A DNA stretch of 64,000 nt. It comes from Pegoplata infirma (lineage: Eukaryota > Arthropoda > Insecta > Diptera > Anthomyiidae). Where the stretch lies: NCBI GenBank assembly GCA_963921195.1, contig OY992540.1:61078844-61142843 (forward strand), written 5' to 3'. Shown one piece after another: positions 45,287 to 57,129 of the stretch. The notes below the pieces were generated by a model. It was not told where the DNA came from, did no database searches, and saw only the letters and a program-made list of their open reading frames with translations. Positions within the stretch are counted from its first letter, which is position 1. Each line of letters begins with the position of its first letter. The position numbers were made by a program, and so were the translations under genes.

Positions 45287-46363
45287 CAGTGTTGCCATTT
45301 TTTTAAAAGAAAAAAACCTACACATATTAAAAAAAAATCCTTTTAACCCTACATTTTTCAAAAAAAAATCCCTACATTTATCCCTACGTTTTAGCAGCTA
45401 AAATTTTTAAAACAAAACAAAATTTTATTCACTTTTTTACATTTTATTTTAAATAAAAGTTAAAATACTAAGGCTGGATTACTCAATGCTCCGTTATAAA
45501 ATAACTCTCCGTTAAATTTAACTTTTTCATACAAATTTTGACATAAGGCTCCGTTAAATCGGCAGTTAGCAGCAAACTTTTCATTGAGTAATCCGCCCTA
45601 AGCGAGTTTTTGATAAGTCAATTATATTTGTTTTAAATTTAAACAAAGTTAATACTACAAATTTTGTTCAAATTCTAATTAATTTTTATTAAAAAATAAA
45701 AGTTGTTTTATTCGAACATTTAAATATTAGATTGTGAGTAGGCTTATTCTAGCTCGAGGACATTTTTCCTTTTCTAATTAACATAGAATAATTTTCAAAT
45801 AATAATATATAATAAACCTCAACTACTTAAGGAAAGTAAATTGTTCGGTTTTGATATGAAAATGTGTCAAACCCTGTCAAAAAACATCAAATTTAAACTG
45901 GCTTTACAAAAGCGTAAAAAATTCTCTAATGAGGTATTCCGTTCAGAACAGAATTTAAAATTATTGACACAGCATGTAAACATTTATTATTTCAGATAAA
46001 TATACAGAAAAAGCTAAATTCAAGTTATTTTTTTGTATTTAAAAACAGCTGAGGATCAAAACATAACCAAACATGTGACACTCAAATTTTCACTACAAAT
46101 TTATATTTTGAAACATTTTTTCACCGGTGAACAACTTGCAGGTCTTAAATAATGTTGCCAATTTTAAATTTTTGGTAATATTTTTTGTTTGTCAAAACGT
46201 TTAATATTTAAAAATATCATTTCTTTTTTAAAAAGTACCTAAATCATTCAAAATACCTACATTCTGATCAAAAAAGAAAATCTGTACCTTTTTCCCTACG
46301 CTATCGTTTTTTATAAAAAAAAAACCTATTTGTATGGATTTCCCCCTACTATTGGCAACACTG
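45287..46363. mobile_element. hAT-like element, CAGTGTTGCCA ends
   Basis: A 1,077-bp element with CAGTGTTGCCA...TGGCAACACTG ends and a perfect 8-bp duplication CCTACAAT (45279-45286 and 46364-46371). The end sequence is typical of animal hAT elements. Interior words CCCTACATTT and CCTACATT recur near both ends, as candidate subterminal binding motifs. A Harbinger-like MITE is nested at 45472-45598. No transposase recognised. Confidence 0.9.
45472..45598. mobile_element. Harbinger-like MITE nested in the hAT-like element
   Basis: GGCTGGATTACTCAATG and CATTGAGTAATCCGCCC are near-perfect inverted ends, flanked by TAA (45469-45471 and 45599-45601). 127 bp, mostly hairpin. Confidence 0.85.
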
Positions 46364-46497
46364 CCTACAATGCACTTTTTTTCAAGATTTTTTTTTTAAA
46401 AACTTTAAAACCAAGCAAATTTTTTGGTTCTTTGAATTACCATAGTATCGTCGGACCTCCTTAAATGTGTGGACCCCTATGTGTACTAACTAGGGTG

Positions 46498-46560
46498 TTC
46501 AATTAATCGGGTTTTCTTCATCGTTCGATTAAACGATTAATCGACATTTTGCATTTTTGA
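46498..46560 (+). mobile_element. Isolated hAT-like left end
   Basis: TAGGGTGTTCAATTAATCGG, then TTCGATTAAACGATTAATCG, resemble the end of the element at 55665-57401 (TAGAGTTGTCAATTATTCG). No matching right end was found, so boundaries stay open. Confidence 0.4.
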
Positions 46561-47084
46561 CTTTATTAATTACAAGTATTACACATTAAAATCATTACAA
46601 CATGTATCAAAATTTCTACAATTAGTCTTTAAGACAATTTTTAAAACATAAGTTTGGAGATTTTAAAAATATTAAAAATATAAAAACAAATTTCCAAATT
46701 TCCAACTAAAATTCACACAATACAACTAAAAATCGGTTGATACGTTTTCATATAGGTCGTCTTAATTGAATATTGGTAGTTTCAACTAAATTCGGTTGAT
46801 ACAACAGATATTTAATTAAAACAACAACGAAATTCTGTTGTCACACCCAAAAATAGTAGAGATAACTGAATTATGAGTTGATACAACTAAAAAATTTGTT
46901 TGCAAATTTATTGTTCAGTGTGTGCCTAATTTTTATGGATTACCGTTATCACAAAAATTTTATATTTTTTATCCGACTACATTTGGGAAAGTGTTAAACA
47001 AAAAATATTTTGTTTTGAGCATATTCATAAAATTTGTAAGTTTTTTTTTTTTTATAAATTTGGCCCAAAATTTTATCAGGAGCA

Positions 47085-47255
47085 GCGAAAATCCGAATTC
47101 CGGAATGCCAACTCTTTTAGATTTAAAGTTAGGTCCCATAGTTAGGTCCACACATTTTAAGATGGCCGGCGGTTCTATGGGAATTCATAGAATCAAAAAT
47201 TTTCTCCGTTTTGCTCTATCTTGCTTAGTTTTCGAGACATTGCCATTTTAAGTTA
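47085..47255 (+). repeat. Fragment of the 39006-39885 element core
   Basis: Shares AAAGTTAGGTCCCATAGTTA, TCCGTTTTGCTCTATCTTGC and TTAGTTTTCGAGA in the order found at 39490-39640. Confidence 0.6.
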
Positions 47256-47439
47256 AAAAAAAATCCCAAAAATACGCAAACAGGTACCTAAAGTTCTATA
47301 TTTTGTTTGTGCACCTACATAGTGCAGTACATTATCGTAGTGTTTGTGTTCGTCTAGTTACAAGCACACCCTTCGGTATTTTGTTTGTGTACGAATACAA
47401 AAACACTAAAAGTTTTTTGTTTGCTCCCGGGGGATAAAA

Positions 47440-47775
47440 ATTTAGCATTTTTTAAAAATTAAAAAAAAAATGTCTTGCAAATCATCATATTTTTTAATAT
47501 TGATGTGCTGCACGCGAATATCAACAAAAATTACCATCGTTCGAATAGTTTTAAAAATATCGCTATTTGAGATTTTAAAAAAATGGCGATTTCCTTCTAC
47601 GATCAAGACCAAAAACTTAAACATTTTTCTCTAAACATTTTTAATAGACCTTGAGACAAAATTTATTTTGAGCCAAATCCATTCAATTTGACTCGTGGTG
47701 TTTTGGTTTTTTAGAAAACTTTCACCAAACACTTTAATCTTTGATCGAAGGGCGCCATGTATTAAAATGCTCTTC
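47440..47775 (+). repeat. Dispersed repeat with 'GCGATATCTCGAAAA' core (copy 4)
   Basis: Landmarks TTGATGTGCTGCACGCGAAT, AATATCGCTATTTGAGATTT, CTTGAGACAAAATTTATTTT and CTTTGATCGAAGGGCGCC. Confidence 0.6.
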
Positions 47776-47793
47776 TGATTTGACTTAAATTAA

Positions 47794-48282
47794 AGGCCTA
47801 ATTTTGTAAAACGTAACGTTCTACAATTTTCTCGCGTTCTACAATTTTCTATTTTGTAATACTCGAGGACAGAACAGCTATTTTTTTTCGCATTGACTTA
47901 CGTGTTTTTAGACCAAACTGTGTGGGAAATGAAAAAAAAAACTTCTCCGGCTGAAGAAAAACATCGAAAATAAATAAGTGGCTCGTTGTGATTTTCATTA
48001 CAATTTTGAACTCATTTATGTAACTTTTTTGTTGTTCTCTTTTTTTCTCAAATATTCTCTTTGCAGGTGTTGCCTTATCTTATATATATGTTTCCCCGCG
48101 ATAATAGGTGGACAAAATAAAATGGCTAGGCAATTTTAGAATGTCTGGCAACACCGATTCTAATATAATTGACAAAATTGAATGCAATAACGTAGTGACT
48201 TACAAAATGGCACTTTTTGAGCCTCGCGTTCACGTTAACGTTGGTTATGCGTTTAACCCTATTGATTTACAATATTAGGCCC
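47794..48282. mobile_element. TAA-flanked TIR element, Harbinger-like
   Basis: AGGCCTAATTTTGTAAA and TTTACAATATTAGGCCC form the ends, flanked by TAA (47791-47793 and 48283-48285). 489 bp without coding capacity. A duplicated TCTACAATTTTCT word lies near the left end. Confidence 0.72.
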
Positions 48283-48299
48283 TAAGTTTAAATGAAAGT

Positions 48300-48720
48300 T
48301 TGTCTCAACCTTCATGAAATAAAATTCTTGAGATTAAAAAAAAAAAAATTGAAAATTTATTTGACAAATTTCAAATGGCGACATCTGGAAAACAGCTCGG
48401 CCGATTTCAGAATTTTTGAAAATTCATATTCAGCATGCTAAAATTATTTAAAATAGGGGTTTTTTAATTGAAGAAAAATCCAAAATTTTGGTGGAAATTT
48501 TTCCAAAAATCGAAAAATTTTATAGAAGGGCGTCATGGTGCAAAATAATCGAAGTTAGCTCAAATTATGTACAAATGAAAGATTGTCTCAAGCTCTTTGA
48601 AAAGGTCAAAGGAAAGCAATTTTAAGATTAAAAAAATATATCTTAAAGAAAAAAAAACTTTGTATTTTTTTTTGCAAATTTCTAATAACGATATCTCGAA
48701 AACCGTTCAACTGAAAAAAT
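48300..48720 (+). repeat. Dispersed repeat with 'GCGATATCTCGAAAA' core (copy 5, about 1.3 monomers)
   Basis: GGCGACATCTGGAAAACAGC and AACGATATCTCGAAAACCGT mark two successive monomer starts, with AAGATTGTCTCAAGCTCTTT between them. Confidence 0.6.
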
Positions 48721-48762
48721 AACGCCTTTAATGAATTAGTTTACAACAAAATCATTAAATAA

Positions 48763-49390
48763 CACAGTGATACAAAATCAATCTTTCGGAATCGGAATGG
48801 GATGAAACCAAAAGCAAATGAAAGCTGACGTTTTCCATAACAAAACCCTCAAGGCTTTTTTTTAGGCCAGAGCTAGATTTTATTTTACACGCATTTAAAG
48901 TTGGTGATTTTAAAGCATTTAAAGTTTTTGTGTACTAAACATGTCCTAATTTAAAGGCCCCTGGTGGTGCCCTTATTGGACATGTAGGGTCCAGTTTCCA
49001 AACTTAAGCTCAAAATTACTTCAGCTATGACTGGTATGAATTTTGCTGCAATCGGTCCAGTACCTATTTACTGAATAGCCAAATTATTAAAATAAATCAC
49101 TGTACACCGTTGCGTATGATTGTTATTTAAAGGCAATTATTAATATAAACCATTGGACACCGTTGCGTATGATTGTTATTTAAAGGCAATTACAATATTA
49201 ATCATTCGCCATTAATACAGTTTTCAAGCATTTATTGTTATAATTATAATAAAAGTGCACTAATTTCAAATGCGTGTAAAAAAAATCTAGCTCTGAACTA
49301 GAAAAAAGCCTTGAGGGGTTCGTTATGGAATATGTCAACTTTCATTTGCTTTTGGTTTCATCCCATTCCGATTTTGGGTGTTGCACTGTG
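48763..49390. mobile_element. TIR element, CACAGTG ends
   Basis: CACAGTG...CACTGTG ends are flanked by TAA (48760-48762 and 49391-49393). The arms pair over about 130 bp, including CGGAATGGGATGAAACCAAA with its inverse and GCATTTGAAATT-type inner parts. The centre has a 53-bp tandem duplication at 49091-49195 around ACCGTTGCGTATGATTGTTA. No gene. Confidence 0.8.
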
Positions 49391-49605
49391 TAATTAAAAA
49401 AGATCATCATCATAAAAATATTTTTTTATATTGTGCTAATATTAAAAAAAAAAAAAAATTGGAAAAAAATCCAACCTATTTTTTACTTTGTTGGGATCTT
49501 CCCGATTTTCAAAAAGTCAAAAAATGAGCTTAATAACGAATCCAAGATTCCAATAAGTTTTTTTGTTACTTTCGTTGTCTTTTGTTGATGTTACGTTCAG
49601 CACGA

Positions 49606-49800
49606 TGCAAAAAGTACGTAATTTTCATACAATTTTTATCTGTTTACACGGATACCCCTGCCACTCTGTTAAAGGTGTTTTTTATTCTATCTTAAATTGC
49701 TAATCGAAAAAAATACTTATAAAAAATATTTAACTTTCATACAATTTTTATGCGGATACCCGTCTCCTGTGACTCATTTAAAGAGGGTTTTTTGTCAATC
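49606..49800. repeat. Diverged two-copy tandem repeat, about 110 bp
   Basis: TTCATACAATTTTTAT, GGATACCC and TTAAAGRKGTTTTTT occur in order twice, near 49622-49683 and 49736-49792. Confidence 0.6.
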
Positions 49801-52285
49801 ACATTAACCCTATTGCTAAAATAAATAATTTAAAAAAATCTGAAACTGAATGATCCAGAAAAATTTGGATGATTTGGAATCAAAGGTTCATAGTTCTAAT
49901 TTATTGGATTTTTGAAATTTTTAAACACGATTTCGAAAAGTTTTTATTGTTTCACAATTTAAATGTGTTTTTTACAAGTGCTCGATCGACGATTTGATTT
50001 TCATATCATTCTTCAACATCGCAAAAAAAATATTTTGAAGGTCATAATTTTAAGTTAAAATTTGTTTTCAGGAAGCACTTATGAAATGGTCCTGTTTGAT
50101 AATATCGGATGATTATATTTTATTTAGTTGCGATAACCTCAGATAGATCGTTTAGGTCATCTAGGTTATCTCTTGTTTTAGAAATATTTGAGATTGAAAA
50201 TGTTGACCTATTGGTCCCAAAGTAGGCAGTATTTTATTGCAAAACTAATATTCAATATAACATTTTACTAAAAATTTTATTTATTTTGGTTATTTAAAGC
50301 TGAGCTTTTCTCTTTTTCTCGTCATTACCTCTGTACGTGGTGTTATATCAAACAGAGCTCTAATAATACGCATCGTTTACTAAAGTTAAAATAAAAAAAT
50401 GTAATTTATTTTGGGTATAACGATTTTTTAACAATAAATGGACAACTTTCAATATCAAATATTTTGTAAAAAAAAAGTTAACCTAGAAAAATGTTTAACT
50501 GAAGTCAACGTATTCGAAATATATTTACCAGTCCACTTTTTGGGGAGAAATCTACGATTCGAAAACCATGTTATTATTCCCAACAATTTAATTTTAAATA
50601 TTATTTTCCCTAATAAAAGTGTTTGTTGTGTTAGTTTTTGTGTTTTCAAAAAAAAAAAAAAAATATTTGTTTAAACATAATTTGTTAACAATACGAATAG
50701 CAACTTACAAGAAAAAAAAGCCAATCACAATTACACAAGACTTTTCTTTAGATAATATTTTTTTGTAATAGTATAACAATGCCATAAAGTGCACATACAC
50801 TTGCTATAAATTACAACAAATAATTATAAATATCATGTACAAGATTATAATATTAGTTAGTAAATAGTATATTTGTATGTATGTAGATTATATTAGTTAG
50901 TTGATTATTTTATTTTATATATATGTAGAAGATAATTGTTAATACATTATTTATAATAAATTATTCATTTGAAAACAATAAAAAAATAATGAAAAGAAAT
51001 ATTTACTATACATACAACATAAATACACAAAGCACGTACTCGTACACACACACACATGTTTACTCAGTTACACACAAACTCACATAAACATGTTTAAATA
51101 AAATGTAAATAAAGAAAAAGACACGCACACATATTTAAAATTAATACAAATAAATAATAGCACAACAGAAATATAATATAACAAATATATTATTAAATAA
51201 AAACTTAAATTGAAAAATTAAAAATAATTGGTTTTTAAACAAAATTAAAATAAATTTTAACACATATTGGCAAGTTTTAATAAAGAGTAGTGTTTGTGTA
51301 GTGAAAGAAATTTTTTGATATCAATATTAGCTGCAGGAAGGCAATATTTTACGATTTTAGATTACTGATTTTGTCAACATTTTATGATTCTCTACACAAA
51401 AAATGCATTATAAAATTCGTAGAATTAACTCAACTTGTAATTGATTCAATTAAAAAATAATCGATTTATTTAAATATTTAATTGAAATAATTAAAACTTT
51501 AATGGATATCATACGAAATATAATAATGGTAATCGGATTTGATGATAGACAAAACACGACTTACACCCTTTTTAAACTAAGACCACCTATAAAAACATTT
51601 TTTTATATCATTCTAAACATTTTTTTATATCATTATCATTCTAAAACATGTTATGTCGTCAGAGCATGTTTTGCTGGGAATAGAATTTTTAAAATTCATC
51701 ATTTGTTTATTTAGATTCTTAAAAATTAAAGTATTGATCGGACAATCCTATCAAAAGCTATACCCAAGAAAGCACTAATTATATGCTAAATTTATGAAGT
51801 AAAAAAAACTGCCTTTTTAATTGTTTTAAGTCGACTTAGCGTTGTTTCCACTAAACTCTAAATATAAGTTTTCGCAAAATATTAATTTTAAATGAATACA
51901 AAGCAAAGCGACATGACGGAAACTTAATATTTCGGTGTAAAAAGAGGTAACAGAATGTCCTTTTATGCATGAAATACATATATTCTGAAAAAAAATATCC
52001 AGAAACGTTAGGAAATTTTAGCGGAATAAAAATTAAGGAAAATGCAAAAAAATTTAAAAAAGTAGTGGAACTCTCTCCAGAAATAGTGGTTCCTTAATTT
52101 AAACTGTTCTAACACATTAGGAAAATATGTAGGAAAATTATAGTCGGTCAAGACTGACCATTCGTTAAATTTGGCTGTTCCGAATCTTAAATACCCTACA
52201 TAAACTTTAAAAATAAAACTTTCTTCTGGTGGGCGGGGGTGTTTCGGCGGGCCGAAAAAAAAATAATTTTTTAACCCTTCAAATG
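49801..52285. other. AT-rich sequence, no gene recognised
   Basis: 2.5 kb with an AC/CA-rich patch at 51028-51090 and otherwise unrecognised sequence. Confidence 0.35.
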
Positions 52286-52506
52286 GGAATTCTGAAATTC
52301 TTCTGACATAAAAAAGAAAAGAAAAAAACTTAAGAATGGACAATTTTCAAAGATCGGTTTCATTTTTCAATGGGAAAATTTTCCCGCTGACACATGGGAA
52401 CTCTGAAATTCTTCTGACAAAAAAAAAGAAAAGAAAAAAAAAACTTAAGAATGGACAATTTTCAAAGATCGGTTTCATTTTTCAAGGGGAAACTTTTCCC
52501 GCTGAC
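52286..52506. repeat. Tandem duplication, 110 bp, two copies
   Basis: GGGAATTCTGAAATTCTTCT / GGGAACTCTGAAATTCTTCT begin two nearly identical units, each containing AATGGACAATTTTCAAAGAT and TTCCCGCTGACA. Confidence 0.9.
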
Positions 52507-52960
52507 ATATTTGTGGCAAGTTTCGGGAGTCTAGCTTTATTGGTTGGGACTGCAGTTCCGCAGATGGAAGGATAGACAGACATCATGTTCGAGCAAAGAT
52601 CAATAGTATATACAGGAGAACAAAATTTGCCAAAGATCGAAATTCATAGTATTTATGACCATATACATAAAAAATTATGAACTTTTTCAAAAAATTTTGG
52701 AAATTTTTCTTGTATTTATGGAAAAAATATTTAACATTTCTTAAATTCCACGTATTATGATTTATTTATAAATACTATGGGAAAAATTTAAAATTATTAT
52801 GAAAAAGTCAATAAAGTTTTATGAATTTGTTCATCAATACTATGAAAGTCGTTTAGTGGCAATTTTTTTTTTTTTGTGTATGAATTTTTCCGGGTCCTAG
52901 ACCGGAATTTGTATTCGTTACACATGGAAGGATAAAGTGAGTATACCATATGTGGTTGGA
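52500..52960 (+). repeat. Fly dispersed module (copy e), split by a MITE
   Basis: Left part to 52612 has GGAAGGATAGACAGACATCA and GATCAATAGTATATA. The right part from 52881 has CGGGTCCTAGACCGG, GTTACACATGGAAGGATAAA and GTGAGTATACC. Together they match the inverse of copy d. Confidence 0.7.
52613..52878. mobile_element. TA-flanked MITE inserted in module e (family TTTATGAA)
   Basis: The 266-bp insert begins CAGGAGAACAAAATTTGCCA and ends TTTTTTTTTGTG, with TA on both sides (52611-52612, 52879-52880). The arms pair through TTCATAGTATTTATGA and inverses. Related copy at 59729-59974. Confidence 0.8.
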
Positions 52961-53036
52961 GGATGTACTAAGGGAAATTTGGGTACTTTTTTATAACTAT
53001 TAAATGAATGACACCTGAGTCTCAAAATTTGCCATG

Positions 53037-53328
53037 CACAGAAAGAATTATTGTTCATAATGAGATAATACATTTTTAATTAGATCAATGATTTTTTCAT
53101 AACGACTATGATTTTTTCATAAAATTTCATTGCATTTATAAAAAAAAACTTTTATAAATAAACCTTTTAATTAAATATATGACCATTTTCATTATTCCAA
53201 TGAAATTTTTCAAAAATTTTATGAAAAATTTCATTCAAGCTATGAAAAAAATCATTGGCTCACTTCTAATGAATTTTTCATAGATTGTATGAACATTTTC
53301 ACATTTTCAATGAACAAAATTCTTTCAG
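53037..53328. mobile_element. Hairpin MITE, CACAGAAAGAATT ends
   Basis: CACAGAAAGAATTATTGTTCA on the left pairs with TGAACAAAATTCTTTCAG on the right; interior rich in ATGAAAATTTCAT words. No clear duplication. Confidence 0.65.
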
Positions 53329-53329
53329 T

Positions 53330-54370
53330 ATATAGCTATATGGAAAGGAATGAAACACACATGAAATGGAACGGAAAACAAAATAGAATAAAACATGGAA
53401 CGAAATAGAGTTTTAAACTAAATATTTAAATTGTGGAAAATAGCATTCTGACAAAAGTGCTTTTAGATAGTTTGAGGAGAAGACAATGTGTGTTTTGGTA
53501 CTTTTTTTATCTCATGAAAAAATGGGCATTTAAACTTTATATTTAAAATGTAGGATCCTCCAGCGGACCAAAACATTCCGAAAAAATATTTTTTTCGGCC
53601 AAAATGGGAACATAGGGTACTTTTTCAAAATATTGAGCTAATGACAACAGGATCTGAAATTTTGACATGTATGATTCTTTAGCAGAATTAACATTAAGGA
53701 AAAGGATAGTAAAAAGTCGGTGAAATTGTGTTAAAAATGGTGAAGGGCTTTATTTGTTAATATTTTGAGCTAAAACTAGGCGGAAAGGGATAAATGTCTT
53801 ATGAAACGAAATAGAATAGGAAACGAAATGGAATGATATTTTTTTATTTTCTGCATTCAATTTATTAACGGACATTTTTTGAACCAAAAATTTTTTTGAT
53901 TAAAGTTTTTTTAGAGTTTAAGTTGAAAAATGCAGAAGAAAATTTAATTTCTAAAAATTATAGACATATTTCCCCAACCGGTAATCGAATCTCAATGCCA
54001 TTTTGCATACCATTAACAAAACAGGCTGGTAGTAACCTTGGACGTCACATCCACCAGAATGGTAGGTTATGCTTTTGCAAAGTCTAACAGTTTCGACAGA
54101 ATGAATTTTTATTTTGCAAACCAAATAAACAGTTTCGGACGAATAGTGAAAATTTGGCCTTATATTCGACTTCGACCAAAAAAGTCTTCGGTCAAAATAC
54201 TTTTCCAATTATTATTATGTTACCACGCTTTGTTTAGCACTCAAAAAAATTTTTATGATAATTTTTTTAACTCGATTTTGTCTTGAAGCTGTTCAGTTTT
54301 AACCAGCAAAAAAGTCGTTTTTAAAAAACAAGTATTTTGGAAATTAAGAAGAGTTTTGCCTCAAAGACCT
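53330..54370. other. Unrecognised sequence
   Basis: Frames near 53896-54286 overlap on both strands and match nothing recognised. Confidence 0.3.
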
Positions 54371-54372
54371 TA

Positions 54373-55109
54373 CCCGAATAAAAATAATGATGTGACGCAA
54401 TTTTTAATTTAATATGGGTTCGTGTCTATTTTGATATAATCTTTTACGAAAACTGTTTTCATAAGATTTGATCGAATATTATCTAATAATATCATTTTAT
54501 ATAACTTTATATCGACTTTGATACGAGTTTTGGTCTAATACAATGATATAAAATTATATCCAATTGTATTAAAATTTATACAATTTTATAAATCGAATGT
54601 TTTTTAGTAAAAAATTTAAAAATTAATATAAAACACTTAGAAAATATTCTCATAAAAAATTTTTCCTTGGAAAAACTTAAAAAATTTTGAAAAAATGGAG
54701 TCATATAAAATTTTAAATAAAACACTTTGAAAATATTTGCGATAAAAAATTTTCCTTGAAAATAACTTAGAAAAAATTTTAAAAATAGATTTATATAAAA
54801 TTTTATATAAAAGACTTAGAAAATATTAGTGATAAAAAAGTCGTGCTTGGAAAAACTTAGAAAAATAAAAAAATATAGGGTCATATGAAATTTTATTTAT
54901 ATAAAATGTTTTATAACACTCAGAAATTGAGAATGATGAATGGTACCAGATGATACATATAGTTATGCATGGCGATATCTTAAAAAAATCGCACATCAAA
55001 ATTAATTACATAAATTTGTCTCGCAATACATAGTGTCACACATGATCATGTATGAAATAACATGACTATACAAAATTATATAGATCATATTAAATTATTC
55101 TTACTCGGG
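54373..55109. mobile_element. CCCGAG-ended element, third copy
   Basis: CCCGAATAA on the left, TTACTCGGG on the right, flanked by TA (54371-54372 and 55110-55111). 737 bp. The centre holds at least four diverged subrepeats of 85-100 bp with ACTTAGAAAATATT and CTTGGAAAAACTTA, comparable to 15180-15500. Confidence 0.72.
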
Positions 55110-55142
55110 TAGTGTCGAAATTTTATGTCAGTTTTTATCATT

Positions 55143-55330
55143 TATACCCTCCATTCGTGATAGAGGGTATACATAAGTTTGTCATTCCGTTTGTAACTCA
55201 TCGAAATACCATTGATCAATGATCGATTTTAAGACATTCTAGCGATGTCCGTCTGTCCGTCTGTCTGTCTGTGGAAATGGTGATCACGGGCAAAATATTA
55301 CACGGAGATAAATGAAACTTAACATATTTA
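55143..55330 (-). repeat. Fly dispersed module (copy f)
   Basis: GAGGGTATACATAAGTTTGT, TTGTAACTCATCGAAATACC and CGATGTCCGTCTGTCCGTCT, in the order of copy d. Confidence 0.7.
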
Positions 55331-56199
55331 TTGGAAGTTCTCCCGAGCAGTTTGCACTTGAGCGAAATCAGTTTAGCGGTTCAAAAGTTAGGAAACAAAA
55401 TGTAAGGACACCTCGCAAATTTTGGTATATTTAAGATAACCTAAAAATATATAATGCTTTAATTCGGCTACGGGTTGACACATGTGAACATAATTGATAA
55501 CTCGATGGTATTTAAACAAGTATAAACATATTTTTTTACAAAAAGAATTTATCGCTGATTTTTTTTTACCAATTTTTTTCTTTCGCTGAGGTTTTTTTTA
55601 AATTTTTTTTTTGTTTTTTTTCTTGCAAATAAACATTTTTACATTGTGGAGGGTGGGTATCAATTAGAGTTGTCAATTATTCGCCTTTCAACTTTGTTCG
55701 AATAATTCAAATAATTGTTTTTGTTCGTTCGATCAAACGATTAGATCTAAAAAAAATTTCGATTAATCAATGAGAGTAACAAATAAAAATAGTGGTTATT
55801 AAAAAATTAAGTTTTAAGTTTTTTAAGTTGGTGGTGTCGGCGGGGACGTTGGAGGACACCGTTTCCCTCTTCACATAAATGTTTATAAATTAATTTATTA
55901 CGATATTTACGATTTAAAAACACACTTTTGTCATTATTTTCTATTAGCACGCCCTTAAAGTGGGCGGGCCAAAAAATAGTATTTATTAATCATCTTGGTC
56001 CAAATGTGGGTCAATGAACTTCATATGGCTTAAAAATATTTCATTTGTTGAACAAATATAGAAAAAAACATTAAAAAATGTTTGTAGTGTAGTGATTTAG
56101 TTCTTTAAAGGGAAACATTTTTCCCCTAGTCCGATTTTGACTCCAAACTTAATCAGCCTACTTCAGGAGTATAGCTCTTTTATTTTGGACTGTATCGTG

Positions 56200-57129
56200 T
56201 AGAGTTTCTGAATAACCGATAAATTTAGTAACCGCGATTTCGGTTATCAAAAATTGAATAACCGATCGGTTTCGGTTATTTTCGGTTATAAGTAAAAATT
56301 TTATTCCGGTGGAAAATTGAATAGTTTTTTATTAGAATCGAATTCAGTTTAAATTCCCATTTTGTCTTAGCTTCCGCTTATATCTTTTAAAAAGCTGAAA
56401 TTAATTCATCTTTCAAAGATTGGGTGGTGGTTCCTCTTTTTTTCAATTTTGAATCAGAAAAAATTAAGAAATTAACTTTTTCACACTCATTTGAATTAAA
56501 ATGGAAAACGAGTGCTTTACTTTCCCCTACTAAAAATTCCGAGTAAAAATGTTGGCAGTTCTCTTAAATGTGAATATTATATGAATCATGCAGTCACTGT
56601 AACATTAAAATGTTAAAGTTACTGCGTAGCAGTAAAATTTCACTTACGTCGTCAAAAAAGTTAAAAATTATTTTTTTTTTAACGAAAAACATTAACAGTT
56701 GTTAATTAACAGGCCTATTCTCAGTTATGACTGGTTATGACTAATTTTATTATTTTCAAACTTCATATTCCCTGTATTTGTTGTAAACACAATCATAAAA
56801 AGTCTCAAAATTTAAAATTATTTGTCAATTTTGAGACGATGTGGATAGCAGGTCTTTATTTTTTTGAAATTTTCAAACAAAATTTGAATTTTTTTTATGA
56901 TTGTTTACAACAACCACATGGAAAAAATTGAGTTATGATTGAGTTATGACTTTTTTTGTGAATAGGCACCTTAAATTACTTTTTTTTAAATGCAACAAAA
57001 ATATATAAAAAAATCTACAATATTAATAAAAAGCCGATAACCGAACAAATATGGGTCGGTTTCGGGTTCGGTTTTCGTCTTGAATAACCGCGGTTTCGGT
57101 TACGGTTATAACCGAAACAGAAACTCTAG
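56200..57129. mobile_element. Inner hAT-like element TAGAGTTTCTG
   Basis: 930 bp, ends TAGAGTTTCTG and CAGAAACTCTA, perfect 8-bp duplication GTATCGTG (56192-56199 and 57130-57137). GGTTAT/ATAACCG motifs are clustered at both subterminal regions (56212-56300 and 57025-57115), the usual layout of transposase-binding repeats. It contains a TTAA-flanked MITE. Confidence 0.92.
56710..56970. mobile_element. piggyBac-like MITE, copy 1
   Basis: 261 bp flanked by TTAA (56706-56709, 56971-56974); ends xxxGCCTATTC and GAATAGGCxxx with TTATGAC repeats inside. The copy at 60694-60939 is its inverse and highly similar. TTAA target and short ends suggest piggyBac-type mobilisation (inference). The frame at 56737-56931 and its twin at 60912-60715 arise from this shared element. 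Confidence 0.85.

Noticed and set aside
52008..52343. 111-aa minus-strand frame
   Set aside because: Phe/Tyr-rich translation of AT-rich DNA, partly over a 110-bp tandem duplication; no family match.
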